NCBI GenBank assembly: GCA_013176395.1 | Contig: JABMLP010000011.1 | Span: 682,001-746,000 of the forward strand | Source: Venturia oleaginea | Taxonomy: Eukaryota; Ascomycota; Dothideomycetes; Venturiales; Venturiaceae | Direction of reading: 5' to 3' | DNA: 64,000 bases | Part shown: positions 25,377 through 37,622 of the stretch, in pieces | How positions within the stretch are numbered: position 1 is the first letter of the stretch | How the letters are laid out: every line of letters starts with the position of its first letter | The notes under the pieces: model-generated | Databases searched by the model: none | Seen by the model: the letters and a program-made list of their open reading frames with translations, nothing else | What the model was told of the DNA's origin: nothing | Position numbers and translations under genes: made by a program

Positions 25377-26074
25377 TCAGAAGTCGCAAATGTCTGCTAA
25401 AATGCCCGCCAGCTCCTCCAAATATTTCTGATCCAGTTCATCAAACCCATTCAGCTCTGCGCAATCAACATCAATGATGGCAACCACCTTGCCATTTTGC
25501 ATTATCGGCACCACGATCTCGCTCCTGCTGCTCGCGTCGCAAGCAATGTGTCCTGGATATTGGTCGACATCTCTGACGAGTTGTGTTTTTTTGTCCCCTG
25601 CCGCTGTTCCACAAACACCTTTTCCGAAAGAGATGAGCTGACAAGCTACATGACCTTGGAACGGTCCCAGTATGAGTTGTGATGGGTCTTTTGGATCGAC
25701 CACGTAGAAGCCGCACCAGTTTACATTTGCGGACGGGCTCGGGAGGGAACGGTAGGCATGGTATAGGAGAGCGGAGGCGTTGGAGAGGTTACTGGATCTC
25801 GATGTAAGTCTTCTCGTGCGTACCTCTACACAGGTTTGACTGCTGAGCATACCAGACCTTGGAAACGTTAGATACGTATATCGTTTATAACGTTTCTTTC
25901 TTGACTCACCCAATTCCTTTGTCCTTCGAACAACGACTTTGCTCCTTCTATGACCTGCTCATATGCTTCGCTCTTGCTCAGTCCCTCCACGAAAGTTGAT
26001 GCATCGGCGTGAACCTATATAGCACCTTGAGCTACACTGCTCAGATGATGCTCGTTCTATGGCGTATATACCAT
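25377..26074 (-). CDS. Free methionine-(R)-sulfoxide reductase (GAF domain)
   Basis: Homologue of yeast YKL069W: reduces free methionine-R-sulfoxide in the cytosol. Proposed exons on the minus strand are 26074-26072 (only the ATG), 26014-25910, 25857-25853 (five bases, GTCTG) and 25791-25377; 175 residues. This restores MVHADASTF, EGQRNW and, through the micro-exon, the conserved WVCNLSNAS block. The GAF domain follows with NVNWCGFYVVD, ILGPFQGHVACQ, GKGVCGTAA and GHIACDASSRSEIVVPI, which carry the conserved redox cysteines of the family. Introns are 57, 52 and 61 bp with GT-AG ends. Reading straight through, without the micro-exon, gives a frame that lacks the conserved N-terminus. The length matches the family. 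Confidence 0.9.
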
Positions 26075-26926
26075 GATGTGGAAGTTTCGGATGTGCTTAT
26101 GAGAGATGATTACTCTCTGGACTTGGACGAAAAGATTGATCAAATTTCCTTGCTCCATCAGATGGCTTGCTCGAGATCGTAGTCACGTGCTGTAGGTATT
26201 CCATTTTGTATTCGTTTTATACAGAGCCATTGAAGCAGGCTGGAGATAGTTATGGGCGGAAGCAGGAACCTATATCGAGCTGTTGTTATTCGGATGTCTG
26301 AAACTTGTGATGCGTCGGTGTTGGCCGTTCCGACTCTAGAACCCCTTCCTTACTACAACATCTCCCGCATCCCAGGTCTCAGAACCATCAAGAAACTGTC
26401 ACGATAGGCTGATCGTGGCAGATGCCATCGCCCTTCGCCCTAACCTCTGTCATCTCGACGAAGCTGCTCTCTTGATCTGATGAGAGGCGCGTATTTGATT
26501 CTTCTCGCTCTTTGACGCGACAGCTCACCACAAAAGGCTTGATGAGTATCATCAAAAATCATTCATAGACTGCCGTCTTTGATTCCGGTCTGTTCCGGTA
26601 CTATTGGAGTGATCCTGACTTGGTTTCGAGGCCTACGGTTTCGACCCCAAGAAAAGGGGTGCGATCGCCACCATGATACTGTCAACAGTCCATCCGGCAC
26701 CTGTTCAAAACGTCAGAGACCAATAATTCTTCGCCTTGCAGAACCTCACTGCTCCATGGCCAGGCCTCTAAGTTTCTCTTGAAGGTCTGACAGGTTTTAG
26801 TCCAAGTCCAGTTAAGTATATGTCCATCCCTTCATCCTCTATGATGTCGAGCCATCGGGCGGATTGTTTATTCCCTTCTCGTGTGTCTTCGCATTCTTCT
26901 CGTCTTCGATTTTTCCGCTTCCCAAT
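26075..26926. other. Intergenic between divergent genes
   Basis: Shared upstream region of the minus-strand reductase and the plus-strand secreted-protein gene. C/T-rich leader at 26870-26925 precedes the ATG at 26927. No other gene seen. Confidence 0.4.
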
Positions 26927-28762
26927 ATGTCTTTTCTTTCTCATGCTGGGTCCAGAACGCTGGCCGTCGGAGTCTTATTATGTTCGACTCTAGTGGGAGG
27001 CGTGCAGGGCAAAGTTACTTCGGAAATTTTAGCCGTTTTTGACAAGCCGATACAGCTATTCGGCAATGTGAGTGATAATGGAATTTGGTATCTACTCAGT
27101 TTGCTAACTTATACAGATGACCAATAACGATATCGACTTTGTAGACGGTCTCAAAATTGTTAGTCGGATAGGGTTCAGCGACCATTTCCTCAGCTAACAT
27201 TTGCAGAATGTATACTCTCCTGTCGATCGAGAAGTCACCGTCACGATGAACAATAGCCCTCTCAGCGGTACATTTGTCACCGGAACAACGGGTACAGGAT
27301 ACCGCACTGTGCGACCATACTCATACATTTTCAAAACGAATCCGCCAGGAAATAACATGATCGCGAAGATCGCGATACCTTATGACCCGAGGAGACTCCA
27401 GAGGTTATCCATCGAGCAGGCAGACACGTTCATTGGCAAGCTTGCCGACGACAAGAAGGCATGGATGGTGTCGACACCGCGGCGAACGGTTCAGACGTGA
27501 TTGACACTTCCATGTCAGGTGTGCTACCGAGCTAACATTATTCAGAGCCCAGTTCAAGGCTTCAATGAGTCAGATGACCTCTCTGGACGGCGAGTACGTG
27601 ATCTTGGGTCGGAAGGGAACGGACAACGGCAACATTTTCCTTCCGTACGGAACGGGTGCTCAGTTCAGCGCCCAGTTCACTGGTGGACCGGGAAGACAGG
27701 ATGTCGAATTCCTCGACGGCTTGCGATTCGCTGTGCAATCAGAATTTCCATTGCGGATGAACGTGGATTTGAAATATCCACTGAATGAGAAGGATATTCC
27801 AGAAGGCATGGTGTCTTTAAGTATGGGATTCCACTAGGCTGATGGAATCTCCTACTAACTTCACACCAGATGCATATGCATGGGTTGTGAACACAACAGG
27901 GAGAGCCGAATTGACGCCTCCGCCCATTCCAGCTGTGCCAGAGAATGGAACTCTGGTGCCAGTGCTGAATCCTGCTAATGGGACCACGGTCCCTCTCGGC
28001 CCGCCTCTAAACTCGCTGCCAGCTCCCATCAATTCAGCAAAGCCTTTCACATTCGCAAGTCCTCGAAGACGTCAACTGGCTAGAGCTGCAGCACCTCAGC
28101 CTGGCGCCCAACCAGAACCAAAGGCCTCAGGTTCTCCTGACCTTCCGGCAGGAAATCCAACTGCGACATTGAGCCCAGCAGCTCCTGCTCCGCCACTCAG
28201 CCCGCCAGCTATTCCATCTGCGCCCGCGCCTCCGATTCCTGGATTTCCTCCAGCCCCGGCTCCGCCAGTCGCTCCACCGGAACAGGGCATCGTCACTGCT
28301 GCGAGAATCGATTTCCCTCTGAATCTGGACGCTGTGCGACAAGTGATGCGCACCAACCCCGGACAAGGAAATGCCAATCCTGCTGCTTCCTTACCAGATG
28401 CTCAACTTCTCTCTACACTCAGATTCACTGTCGGTCGCCGACCTACTGGTGCCGAGCCAAATTCTCCGTTCGCTGTTGTGCCAATGGCAGCTGGTCCAGG
28501 CCTTACGCCCAATACTGGTAATATGGGTGCTGCAGCTGATGCGCAGAGCCTTCAGTTGATCAATGGGAGATTGGTGTTTGAGGGCGTGAAGCGGCTGGAT
28601 GGTGAATACATTATTCTTGTACCGATAGATTCTGCAATGACGGCGACAGCTGTCGCAGCGAAAGCGGGTTTAATCAGGGAGAATTCCGGTGTCAAGGTTA
28701 GGGCGAGGGCTGGAGCGGCCATGAGTTCCCTAGTTGTGGCTGTCTGTTTTTTGTTGTTGTAA
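26927..28762 (+). CDS. Secreted, probably GPI-anchored Pro-rich surface protein, unknown family
   Basis: Five exons: 26927-27067, 27117-27158, 27207-27496, 27546-27820, 27870-28762, all with 48-49-bp GT-AG introns and CTAAC-type branch sites; 546 residues. A signal peptide is clear (hydrophobic run TLAVGVLLCSTLVGGVQG). The C-terminus ends in a short hydrophobic tail (SSLVVAVCFLLL) preceded by small residues, the pattern of a GPI-attachment signal. A Pro/Ala-rich linker (about residues 300-385) separates two lobes, and both lobes contain an LDGEY(V/I)IL motif, so the protein may be an internal duplication. N-glycosylation sequons occur (NTT, NGT). Likely cell-wall or surface located; the function is unknown and I assign none. 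Confidence 0.85.
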
Positions 28763-29279
28763 GCCTCTTGCTTTGGGGGATTGAAAGCATGTATGGTTTG
28801 ACGACTTGTACTATTTGTGAGCAGGGCGTTCTGAAGAGTTTATGTTGCTAGTTGATGTTGAGATATCCCTTCAACGCTCCTTTTTTTGTAAGATAGACAT
28901 TTACAATAATTACGAAGAAACGGGATTTCTATCCTCAATGTCTCTCCTATGCGTATCGAAATGTATCGAGGATGTCCAGGATAAATTCGGTCCGAAATGG
29001 CATACACGTGCTCACCAATGCTGGGCTCAGCCGCGCTAATTTTAGTCGATCGAATCAAGCCAGGATTTTTTAGTATGTTCTCTTTTTTTTAATCTATCCA
29101 AGTCGTACTACATAGACGTTGCCGTCAACTCACCCAATGTCTCGTACTAACCCCAACGCCATGCCGCCCATGTCCATGCCCGATCCCAAACACAGACGAC
29201 GGCTCTTACGCATCTTGGTCTTTCCTCGTCAATCTAATGAGAATCGCATTGTTGATATCGACTCAAACCATCATCAGCG
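28763..29279. other. Intergenic
   Basis: 3' region of the secreted-protein gene and promoter of the Zn2Cys6 gene. Nothing else supported. Confidence 0.4.
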
Positions 29280-31554
29280 ATGCCAAAAGCACGTCAAACT
29301 TGTACGAGATGCTCCATGCACAGGCAGAAATGCGATCGGAAGCTTCCTTGTACGAGATGTGTACGAAACGGAAAAGCGGATGCCTGCTCCCTTGAATGGC
29401 CTGAGGGTTACAATCCACGCATCCACAGGAGATATCCAAATACCAAGAAGCACAAATCAGACAAGGCTCGTCAACAGTCCGAGGCCGCCACTATCCTTCA
29501 GCAGAACGACGATTCGGACACGATTGGCGATGAAATCTCACACTCACCCGTTGTTCAATCTTCGCCTTCCGCTACTAAGCCGGCTAAGAATTTCCCGTCA
29601 ATCCATAGGGGTCAAAGCACGCACGCCGACTTTGCTTTACTTGTGACCTCTGTGAACCCTCATGAGCCAGAAGAATCATCGAAAGCTAGCTCGCACGTAA
29701 CCGACATCGATCCAACGGGTAAACCACTTAGAGAAAGTCTCGGCAACCCCGTGAAGGACACTTCTTCTCTTGATGGTCGACAATCTGCTCGTAGAGCCGG
29801 TTCTGACCAAGAACTAGCCTTTCTTCAATCTCTCGTCCCAAGCTGCACAAAGATACAACAGCTGGTCGATTTCCATGAAGCGAACCTTGCTTGGTTTCAC
29901 AATAGTATCAATTTCCCGGCATTTCGTCAAGAACTTCTGGTGGCCTTACGAAGTTCCGGAAACATCGAACTCCAAAGTCAAGATCTTCGCTGGTGCGCCC
30001 TCCTCTTTGCTGTCATGGCTGCGAGTCTGGCATGCGCCAATGCCTCTACCTCTCGCTCCTGGGGCATTGAACACACGGGAAAACGCCCGTTGGCCCAGAA
30101 GTGGTATGAGGCTGTTACTTCGTGTCTGCAGCTGGGACAATATGCTTCAAAACATCATCTCTACTCTATATAAGCTATCCAAGTGGGAGCCATTTGTGCG
30201 CACATCCTAGGATTTTCCAACGAACAGTTTGTGCTGTTTGGTGGCTGCTATCGTATGGCTCAGAGCTTGGGCCTACAAAAGCTTCCAATCGACGATGCCT
30301 CGGAAAGTCCTGACACTCTCAGAACAGATCCCTCTCAATCACAGCGAGACACACTCATCAAACGAGAGACTGGTCGAAAAGTTTGGATGGCGCTGTGTGC
30401 ACAAGATTGGCTCTCGATTGCATCGTCCGATATGTATTTTTTACACAAGAGGCAATTCACCACTTCCAAGCCTCGCAGAATCGAGGAGGAGACCATGCTC
30501 CTGGCTGCGGATCGGGCTCCAATTGGTGTGGACTTTGGAATTTATATGTACGACATTGCCTCTTTGATGGCTGACTTTCACGATGCCACGACTGGTGTTG
30601 AGGAAGTTTCAGAGTATTATGATATAGTTCTAAAATTCGATTCTCAGTTGCGGGCTGTAGGACCAGAGACCTCATTGCCCCTACCGCTGATGAAAATCCC
30701 CGGGCAGCCAGCGTGGGTGAAATGGGCGAGGCATGCCTGTCGTATTCTCCATGCTCATAAGTTCATAATGATACATCGTCGATTGCTCAGCAAAAGCTTT
30801 AGCAACCCAAAATTCACATATTCACGGTGGGCGTCTGTCACTGCTGCAAAGAAGATATTGGAGGAAGTGGAGACCGCTTCATTGGATACTCAGATACCCT
30901 CGATATGGAGCTATCAGGTATGTCAGACATCCTTCAAATGTGAACCGACGCTAACATCAGTTCCAGGTACACCTCGTTGCAGCTGGCATTACCCTATGTC
31001 TGGATTACCTACACCATCTGGAAAGCCCGTCAAGCTCTGCCGAGTCCAAGAATTTTATCGATCGCACTATCCATGCCTTGAAGAACGAGGAGAGCATGTT
31101 GTCCTCACGTGGTGCACAATTGCTAACCACGTTACTTGCCGGTGGAAAACCAAAATCGACAGCTCTAATACCATGCCAAATCCATGGACTACCTTGTCTA
31201 GGCCACGGCGAGTCTTCGAGGTCACTGGGTGTCACCCCTGGTCTAGATCCTTCCTGGGTCCAGAGACAAGTCAATGACGCCTTTGTCTGCCCACATGGCG
31301 GTCAGGATTCTTCACCTGTCCGTGATAATTGCTCTTCAAACGTCGTTGCTGTGACTCCAAGCATGGGCAACCCACGTTTCGCCGCTCAAAGTCAACAAAT
31401 GGAATACCAGCAACCTTCGTTCGCGATGGATGCAGTAGGAGTGCAGGGCAATCTTTTAGCTCCCGATATGTCATTTCCCGACCTGTTCTCGGAGTACTAT
31501 CCCGCACTGAGTGGGTTCGACAATGCCGCTGTCTTCGAAGACCTTTTCCATTGA
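29280..31554 (+). pseudogene. Zn2Cys6 fungal transcription factor with an in-frame TAA
   Basis: The N-terminus carries a complete Zn(II)2Cys6 cluster (CTRC, six residues, C, five, C, then CTRC, eight, C; residues 8-36) followed by a basic linker. A fungal-specific regulatory domain follows (CAHILGFSNEQFVLFGG, RMAQSLGL, GRKVWMALCAQDWLSI). Exon 1 is 29280-30917; an intron (30918-30960 or 30966) leads to exon 2, ending at 31554; about 740 residues. The open frame is broken once, by TAA at 30171-30173 in LYSI*AIQV, and continues in the same frame on both sides. CAA (Gln) fits this position, so a C-to-T change is the simplest explanation. No intron removes the stop in frame. It could be a fresh pseudogene, a strain allele or a sequence error; if stopped, about 297 residues with the DNA-binding domain remain. 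Confidence 0.8.
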
Positions 31555-31669
31555 GGAGCAATATTGGATTGATGCATCAATTTATATGATGATCTCACAC
31601 CAAGTGGGGAGGTCTACCATCATCGCATCTTGTTCATCACATCCTCGCCAAAAGATCCACTGCACTGTA

Positions 31670-33157
31670 CTACACTCTCGTGAATACCTTCGTACCAACC
31701 AACGAACACCTCATTACTACAAATAAGCAACTTCCAACAGCTAGCATGACACCGGCATAAATCTGCATATCTCGGAAATCTCCATGGCCGGCGGACAAAA
31801 TTGCACCACCAATAGGGTTGCTGATAAGCGCTGCATTGGAAAGAATGGCGAAACCAAACCCAGTGCGATGGCCGATCTCTGATATGTCTGATATCTGGGC
31901 GATCATGGCAGGAGTGAGGCCGAGGAAGGCACCGGAACCGATACCATAGAGAATTGCGAAGACGATCAAGGGGGCGTTGCCAGTGGCAGGAAGCCAGAGC
32001 GCAAGTGTCACTATAGCCGTACCGAAAGCCATGACCGCGTTGGTGTTGAAGCGGCCAAGTTTGTCGGCGACGAAAGGGGGGATGACTCGCCCGATGAAGC
32101 TCCCGACATTGAGTATGGGGATGATATAGATGGCAAGAGAGGGGCTCATTCCATCATGGATCGCCTGTAGCTGGATGTAATTGATGGGCAAAAAGAGTCC
32201 CAAGTAATAAATGAAGGAAGCTGCCATAAAAAGAACGAAACTCTTCTGTGTCAAAGGGCTGAAGTACCTCTTCGCATCCATTGGTTGTGGCCTGGGAGGG
32301 GCGCGTGATCGAATGGTTAGATTGGCGAAGATAAGGAGGGCCAATTGTACGAATGCGACGGTGCGCATTGCCCAGCCAAAACCGACCTGGGGGATGAGTT
32401 TGTTCACCATGATTGGTAAAATGATTCCACCGAGGCCAGATCCTGCCATGACGATGCCTACGGCGAATGCGCGCTTCTTCAAGAACCACGAGATGGCACA
32501 GTTTGTGGCTGGAGTAAATAGCAAGCAGATGCCGATGGGGCTGCAAATTCCTTGAGAAAGGATGAGCTGGTAATACGTCGTCGACAAGGACGCCATCATC
32601 AGCCCGAAAATGTGGAAAAAGGTTCCCACGAAAATCAAAGGCCGTGGTCCGAAGGTATCGTATAGAGGACCAACGACGAGTCCCTAACGCAGTCAGTCAA
32701 TCCAATTCCACGGCAAACAAAAGAGAGAAATGACCAACCCCCGCCAACATAATGAACAGCTCCAGCGAACCGATCCACGAAATGTTACTCGCGGTATACT
32801 CCTTCAAGAACGTCGTATGGTAATAACTCTGAAATACACCAATACCTAATTCAACCATCAGCGAATATCTCATTGATCCATCATTTAATTCAACTCACAA
32901 TTTATCCATCCGAAACTACAGAATAGACTACAGAAACCTCCCAAAACCACCAGCCACGCTTTTGCACCTCCATCGGGGAATTGACTTGGGTGCCATGGGT
33001 TCGCGTCATCTGGTGGTACTTCATTCGGTGGAACCTCGAGCTTGGATTCGTCATCGCTTTGGTGTGCTGATATGACTAGACCTTTTTCTGGATCTTGCTT
33101 TGAGAAATCGGAATCGCTGTCACTTATTACGCTTTTTTGGAGAGGTTGGTGCGACAT
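31670..33157 (-). CDS. MFS transporter, monocarboxylate-transporter-like
   Basis: Three minus-strand exons: 33157-32899, 32845-32739, 32683-31670, with introns of 53 and 55 bp; 459 residues. The cytosolic N-terminus is acidic and polar (about 65 residues), followed by [14 protein letters not shown], the usual start of the first membrane helix in fungal MCT-like carriers. Splicing restores [18 protein letters not shown] and the loop [16 protein letters not shown]. About twelve hydrophobic segments can be seen, with a central hydrophilic loop at [16 protein letters not shown] and a second-half signature [17 protein letters not shown]. Substrate is not predictable. It is convergent with the Zn2Cys6 gene, about 115 bp apart; such pairs are sometimes regulator and target, but nothing here proves it. 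Confidence 0.9.
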
Positions 33158-34975
33158 GCTGTTTTATGTCGGGCTGAGGCGAGTTTGATTTGGGTATCAG
33201 TGGTTTGAAGGCGGTTGATTGGGGTGATAACGGTAATGGAGTATGGAGATGCCTGTGGATATCAATGATCGGGAGGTGATTGAAAGGGAAGGGATAGTGA
33301 TGGAATATTAATGAATGCTCAGAATGTGGTCGATTGATCGACTGATTGCGTAGACTGAAAGATAAAAAGAAAGTCAAGATCTAATAATGGAGGATCAGCG
33401 ACCACCTTTGTACATGTCCCAAATTCCCGCATCGTACATAGTACATCGTGCAAAGGCTGATGTACGAAGGTTTCGTACAACGATCGTACAACGATTCCAG
33501 CGCGTGGGTTCGTCCTGGTCCGGGGTATTAAATGTTATTTCGGCACGGACGGTAGGATCCGCGGACCCCTGTATTATTAGATCTATTACTGAATGAATTG
33601 GTAATGCGTTGGAGAGGTTGTGGGGTCGTAGGTGGGTTTGAGAACGGCTACCGGAATAGGTATTCGATGCAAGAGTGATGATAAGGATGCCAACAGGGAT
33701 GCCAACAAGGAGGCTGACAATGTTTCATAACGGATACTCCCTTTCCTCGCGTGGGTGGTATAATATCACGTGTTGTAACATCGGGGGCTTTTGGCGATAA
33801 CGATAACGCTGGCAAAGAGTAGTAGTAGCGCTATACAGGCAGAATCTACTTTACTCGAATAACAGTTAATGCTAAGATTATTCCAGCATCGATATGGATC
33901 TTTTATACTATATAACCCTAATACTCAAGTCCTAGAACTCGCAGAGGAACACCCGCTAATTCAAAGTCTACTTTTATCCCTAAATTAAATGGGAGGCCTG
34001 ATTGTTTGGTTTGGCCAGTACAACGACTAGCGGATTAACAAATTTCCGTTGGAGAACGACGGCGGCGACGACGACGTCCTAATACCTGGAATCTTTGTGC
34101 TGTCCAACAGCGACGTTGCGTTGGCACATTGTTTTTGGAAATGCTCGACGTTTTCTTCAGCGGGCGGGGCGGGGCGGGGCGAATTCGAAACGCCAGCACC
34201 AAACTCCGAAACAGCGGTAGAACGATTGTGTTGGCAAAGCTTGGATGTACACTGGGTATTACTGGTTTAAAATTTCCATGATAAGCGACAACGAGGGAGA
34301 TGGGGTTGTTACCGTTGTCTAGTAGCCGGTTACCAAGCATTTCCCTTGTCCTCGAAGGATCTGCCGGCAGGTCGATTATTGACCATGGGCAGTTACTCGA
34401 CTTCGAGCTTTGGCGAAACAGGTGGCACGAACGACGCGGTTATCTTAGTTGGTAATAAGTTGGGTAAGTTGGTGCTTTGCGCGTGGTATTGGGTAATGTC
34501 CTAATGGTCGTGCGATGGAGATCTAGGATGCTCGAATACTGTATTGTTGTTATTCTACGGGACAGGTGCTATTGCAGTATATCGAGTATCTCAGTTATGG
34601 CGGATGCGTGTATGTTGATCACGTCGTCTGCTTTGGAAGGACTGGGCAAGATATCTGTTCATTACACGCCTACCATTCCAGGCCAGATTGGATCGTCTTG
34701 GGAAGACTCGGGCCCCTCATCCTCTTCCTCCAATCCCTCCTCTTCATCATTCTCGTCATCCTCACTAAACAACAAATTTACCACGGCATCCATGCCATCA
34801 TCTTCATCACTGGATCCCGCCAGTGTAGGCAGGCCGTTTGATAAGCAAGCAGCTTGAGCAGTTTGGCCGCTTGAACTGACCGATTGAGTGATATCTTTAC
34901 CTGACTTGAATGGTCGCTTGAGTGAGGTCAGGATGGATGGTAAACTGTCAGTTGGTCAGGCGAGATGTATGAATT
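33158..34975. other. Intergenic
   Basis: Promoter side of the MFS gene, then non-coding sequence. On the minus strand 34670-34855 encodes an acidic run (SSDEDDGMDAVVNLLFSED-like), possibly a tail left from a transposase, without a start. No other gene was supported. Confidence 0.35.
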
Positions 34976-35406
34976 TTAGGTATATACATTAGCAGTAGAT
35001 TTGACAGTGAATATGCCTCCTTTTCGAAGCCCATGGTATTGTACCTCACCGGCCTCAATAGTGTCATCTTTGAGGCCGCTTCTGGCATCAGTAATGAGCC
35101 TACCGGCGGCGCTGAAGATTCTTTCAACCTCTGCAGACATGCCAGGAATTGACAGTGTATCGAAAGCCATACGTGACAAGATAGGAAACTCAGTAGTACG
35201 GTCTCTCCACCATACAATAATGTCCTCAACCTCCTCCCACTCACAGGAATCCCAGTACTTGGTGTAGCGTGTATATTCATCTTCCTCGGTCGCAATCCTC
35301 CGCTTTTTGGCTAGGAACTTGGTGGAGAGTCTGTTGAATTGTTTGTACGCGGTAGTAGGCTTCTGTGCCTCAAGATAGAGGTTTTCAAATGACTGTGACG
35401 GCGAAG

Positions 35407-35444
<38 letters not shown>

Positions 35445-37378
35445 AGCGCGAATTTTTCGCTATATTGTGCGAAAATCTCCTTGATGCCGGCTTCAGCACG
35501 TTTATACCATGCGCGATGCTCATACTGGGCCCATTTATCTTCGAAATAAGAGAGGCGCCAGTTGGGATCGAGAAAGACTGCTGCATAGTAAAGATTGGTA
35601 GCTTTAAGCAGGGATAGATACTTCATTGTCTTTGACCGCGCTTCTGTAATACCAACCTCAAAAGGTTGCGAAAGATGAGGAGCCAATCTGAGGGCTTTGA
35701 GCTCTGCCTCAGTGCGATCAAGTCGCTCGTAGATGAATGTGAGGCCTTTGAGTACACCGGCAATGGTTCCCTGTGAAGTGAGGTCTGCATTCTCTTCCTC
35801 TTGAGACAAAGATCCTTAAAGTCCTTTAGAATCTGCGCCCAGATCTCCAACATCTCGAAGTCTTCCATTGAAAGGAAGGAAGGTCGTATGTCAACCTGCC
35901 CCTTTTGGTGTACAAATTGGCGCTGCCACTTCAAGATAATGTTGCGGAGAGCAGGTATTCTCTTTATTTTCTCGTAGGTAGAATGCCATCGGATACCTCC
36001 AATCTACAGGAAGCACAAGAAGCTTCAGTGCAGCCATCTCTTTCTGTAGATTCTCGAACATCTCCCGCCTCTCAGGTGAGCGATTGATAAAGATGCAGAT
36101 GTTGTGGACGCGCCCCATAAGTCCTAGTTTGATCCAGACGTCATAGGCTTCTTCGTAGCCGACGGAGGCAAGGTCCTTTGAGTGTTTTGACTGCTCGTGG
36201 TCACCGTAGAGAAGATCTTCTACAATGAGGTTGATGATGTGCCCAATACAGCGAATGCGCGCGTGAATTGACCAACCTTCCTTGTCAAACAGGACTTCAA
36301 GGCGGTCACAGGCAGCGTCATTATCGGTAGCGTTGTCTGCAGTGAAGGCTCCCAATTTTGTTCCATCAACCTTGAATGTGGTAAGGACTTTAGCGATAAT
36401 CTCTGCTTCATTCTCGCCAGTTTTGCTGCCCAGTATCCGTGGGAAGCCAAGAAGCATTCTACTTTGCTTGTAATCCTTGTTGATGTAGTGGGAACAGACA
36501 GCGAGGTAGTTCTTCTTATTGTCACCCTTCCAGGCATCGCAAGAGATGTTGATGAGGCTTTTAGCTCCTTCGATTTCTTTAATTATGTCCTTGAGGCGCT
36601 CCATGTAGGAATCCATCACCCATATGGAGAGAGAGGACTTTGCCTTTGGCAGAATAACCTTTAATGTATCGTATGCAGCTGACTTCAGAAGCGCAAGAGT
36701 TTCTGGCGCTGTAGCTGTATGAAAGGCGATATTATGACGAATAACCCAATCTACATATTGCTGTCTGTATGCCTTCCCATTAAATGCAGCGTCTTTACCC
36801 TTGCGGTGGCCATACTCTCCGCAGTGAGTCTCAGAATCCTGCTCTTGATTGCCTGTATGATTGTCTGTAGAGGGAGGAGGAGTTGGTGGTGGTAGAAGGT
36901 CCCTTCTAGGGTCTGGAATGCCGTGTTTATTGAGTAAATGTGTACCTATTCCACCCGTTGAATCTGCTTTGTAGACGCCTCTGTAGTAGTCCTCTTTTTG
37001 ATGGCATAATCCACAGATGTAGATACGTCCAAGGCCTTTGCCGTCAGCCTCAAGTTCAATACCGTGTTCCCAGATGTGTGAGTTCTGCCGTGCAACTTGC
37101 TGCATTGTAACTGCCCGGATCCGAGGATTGACGAGCTTCTTGTGCTGAAAATACAACTGACTCCAGACAATTGGGAACTGGGCTCGAATGATACGAGGTT
37201 GCGAGGTAGTTGGAATAACTCTATGGGCTGTATGAGGTTGTATAGGCTCTTGTATTCGTGGAATCGGCGTATCTAGCAGCGCTTGCGACAGTTCGGACTC
37301 GTCAACCGGAGGGCCAGCTCTTTGAGAATGGCCTTCAGGTCTCCTGACCTTAAAGTGTCTGGTTATTCTATCGGACAT
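34976..37378 (-). pseudogene. hAT-family transposase, two frameshifts
   Basis: On the minus strand an ATG at 37378 opens MSDRITRHFKVRRPEG. A BED-type zinc finger follows (CGLCHQ, then HLLNKH), then the RNase-H-like core with SCDAWKGDN, TADNATDNDAACDRL and CIGHIINLIVEDLL. The frame shifts near 35985 (recovering RWHSTYEKIKRIP) and again near 35820. The C-terminus has the hAT dimerisation block (SIPGMSAEVERIFSAAGRLI) and ends at 34976. Ser-Pro repeats (about 35400-35450) come from a GAGGGT microsatellite. The decay is slight, so the element was probably active recently. I could not find convincing terminal inverted repeats or an 8-bp duplication. Confidence 0.85.
35400..35446. repeat. (GAGGGT)n microsatellite inside the hAT transposase
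   Basis: About eight copies of a GAGGGT unit, read on the minus strand as alternating Ser-Pro. Confidence 0.8.
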
Positions 37379-37622
37379 AGTGTAGAGAAAATGTGGTGGT
37401 TGTAGTAGTAAAAAAGGTAAAATATAAGTATTATTAATCCGATGTTCAAACATATCCTTGGTGGGGAGAAGAGCCGATTTTGGGCTGATATTTAGTGGGT
37501 TGACCGCCTAAATTCTAGGGCCTACCCCCCTAAAAAGATGTAACGTGAAAGGGAAAACTCAACGCCATCAGCTTGAGTGGATGGTAGGCGACATATATTC
37601 AACTGATTACTTAATTGGGTAA

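Noticed and set aside
30122..30174. A 53-bp GT-AG intron that would remove the TAA from the Zn2Cys6 gene
   Set aside because: Its splicing shifts the frame away from the conserved downstream sequence.
29280..31670. Regulator plus transporter plus secreted protein as a metabolite gene cluster
   Set aside because: No backbone biosynthetic enzyme is present; neighbours look unrelated.
33120..33377. 85-codon ORF upstream of the MFS start
   Set aside because: It overlaps the MFS start in another frame and reads as leader sequence.
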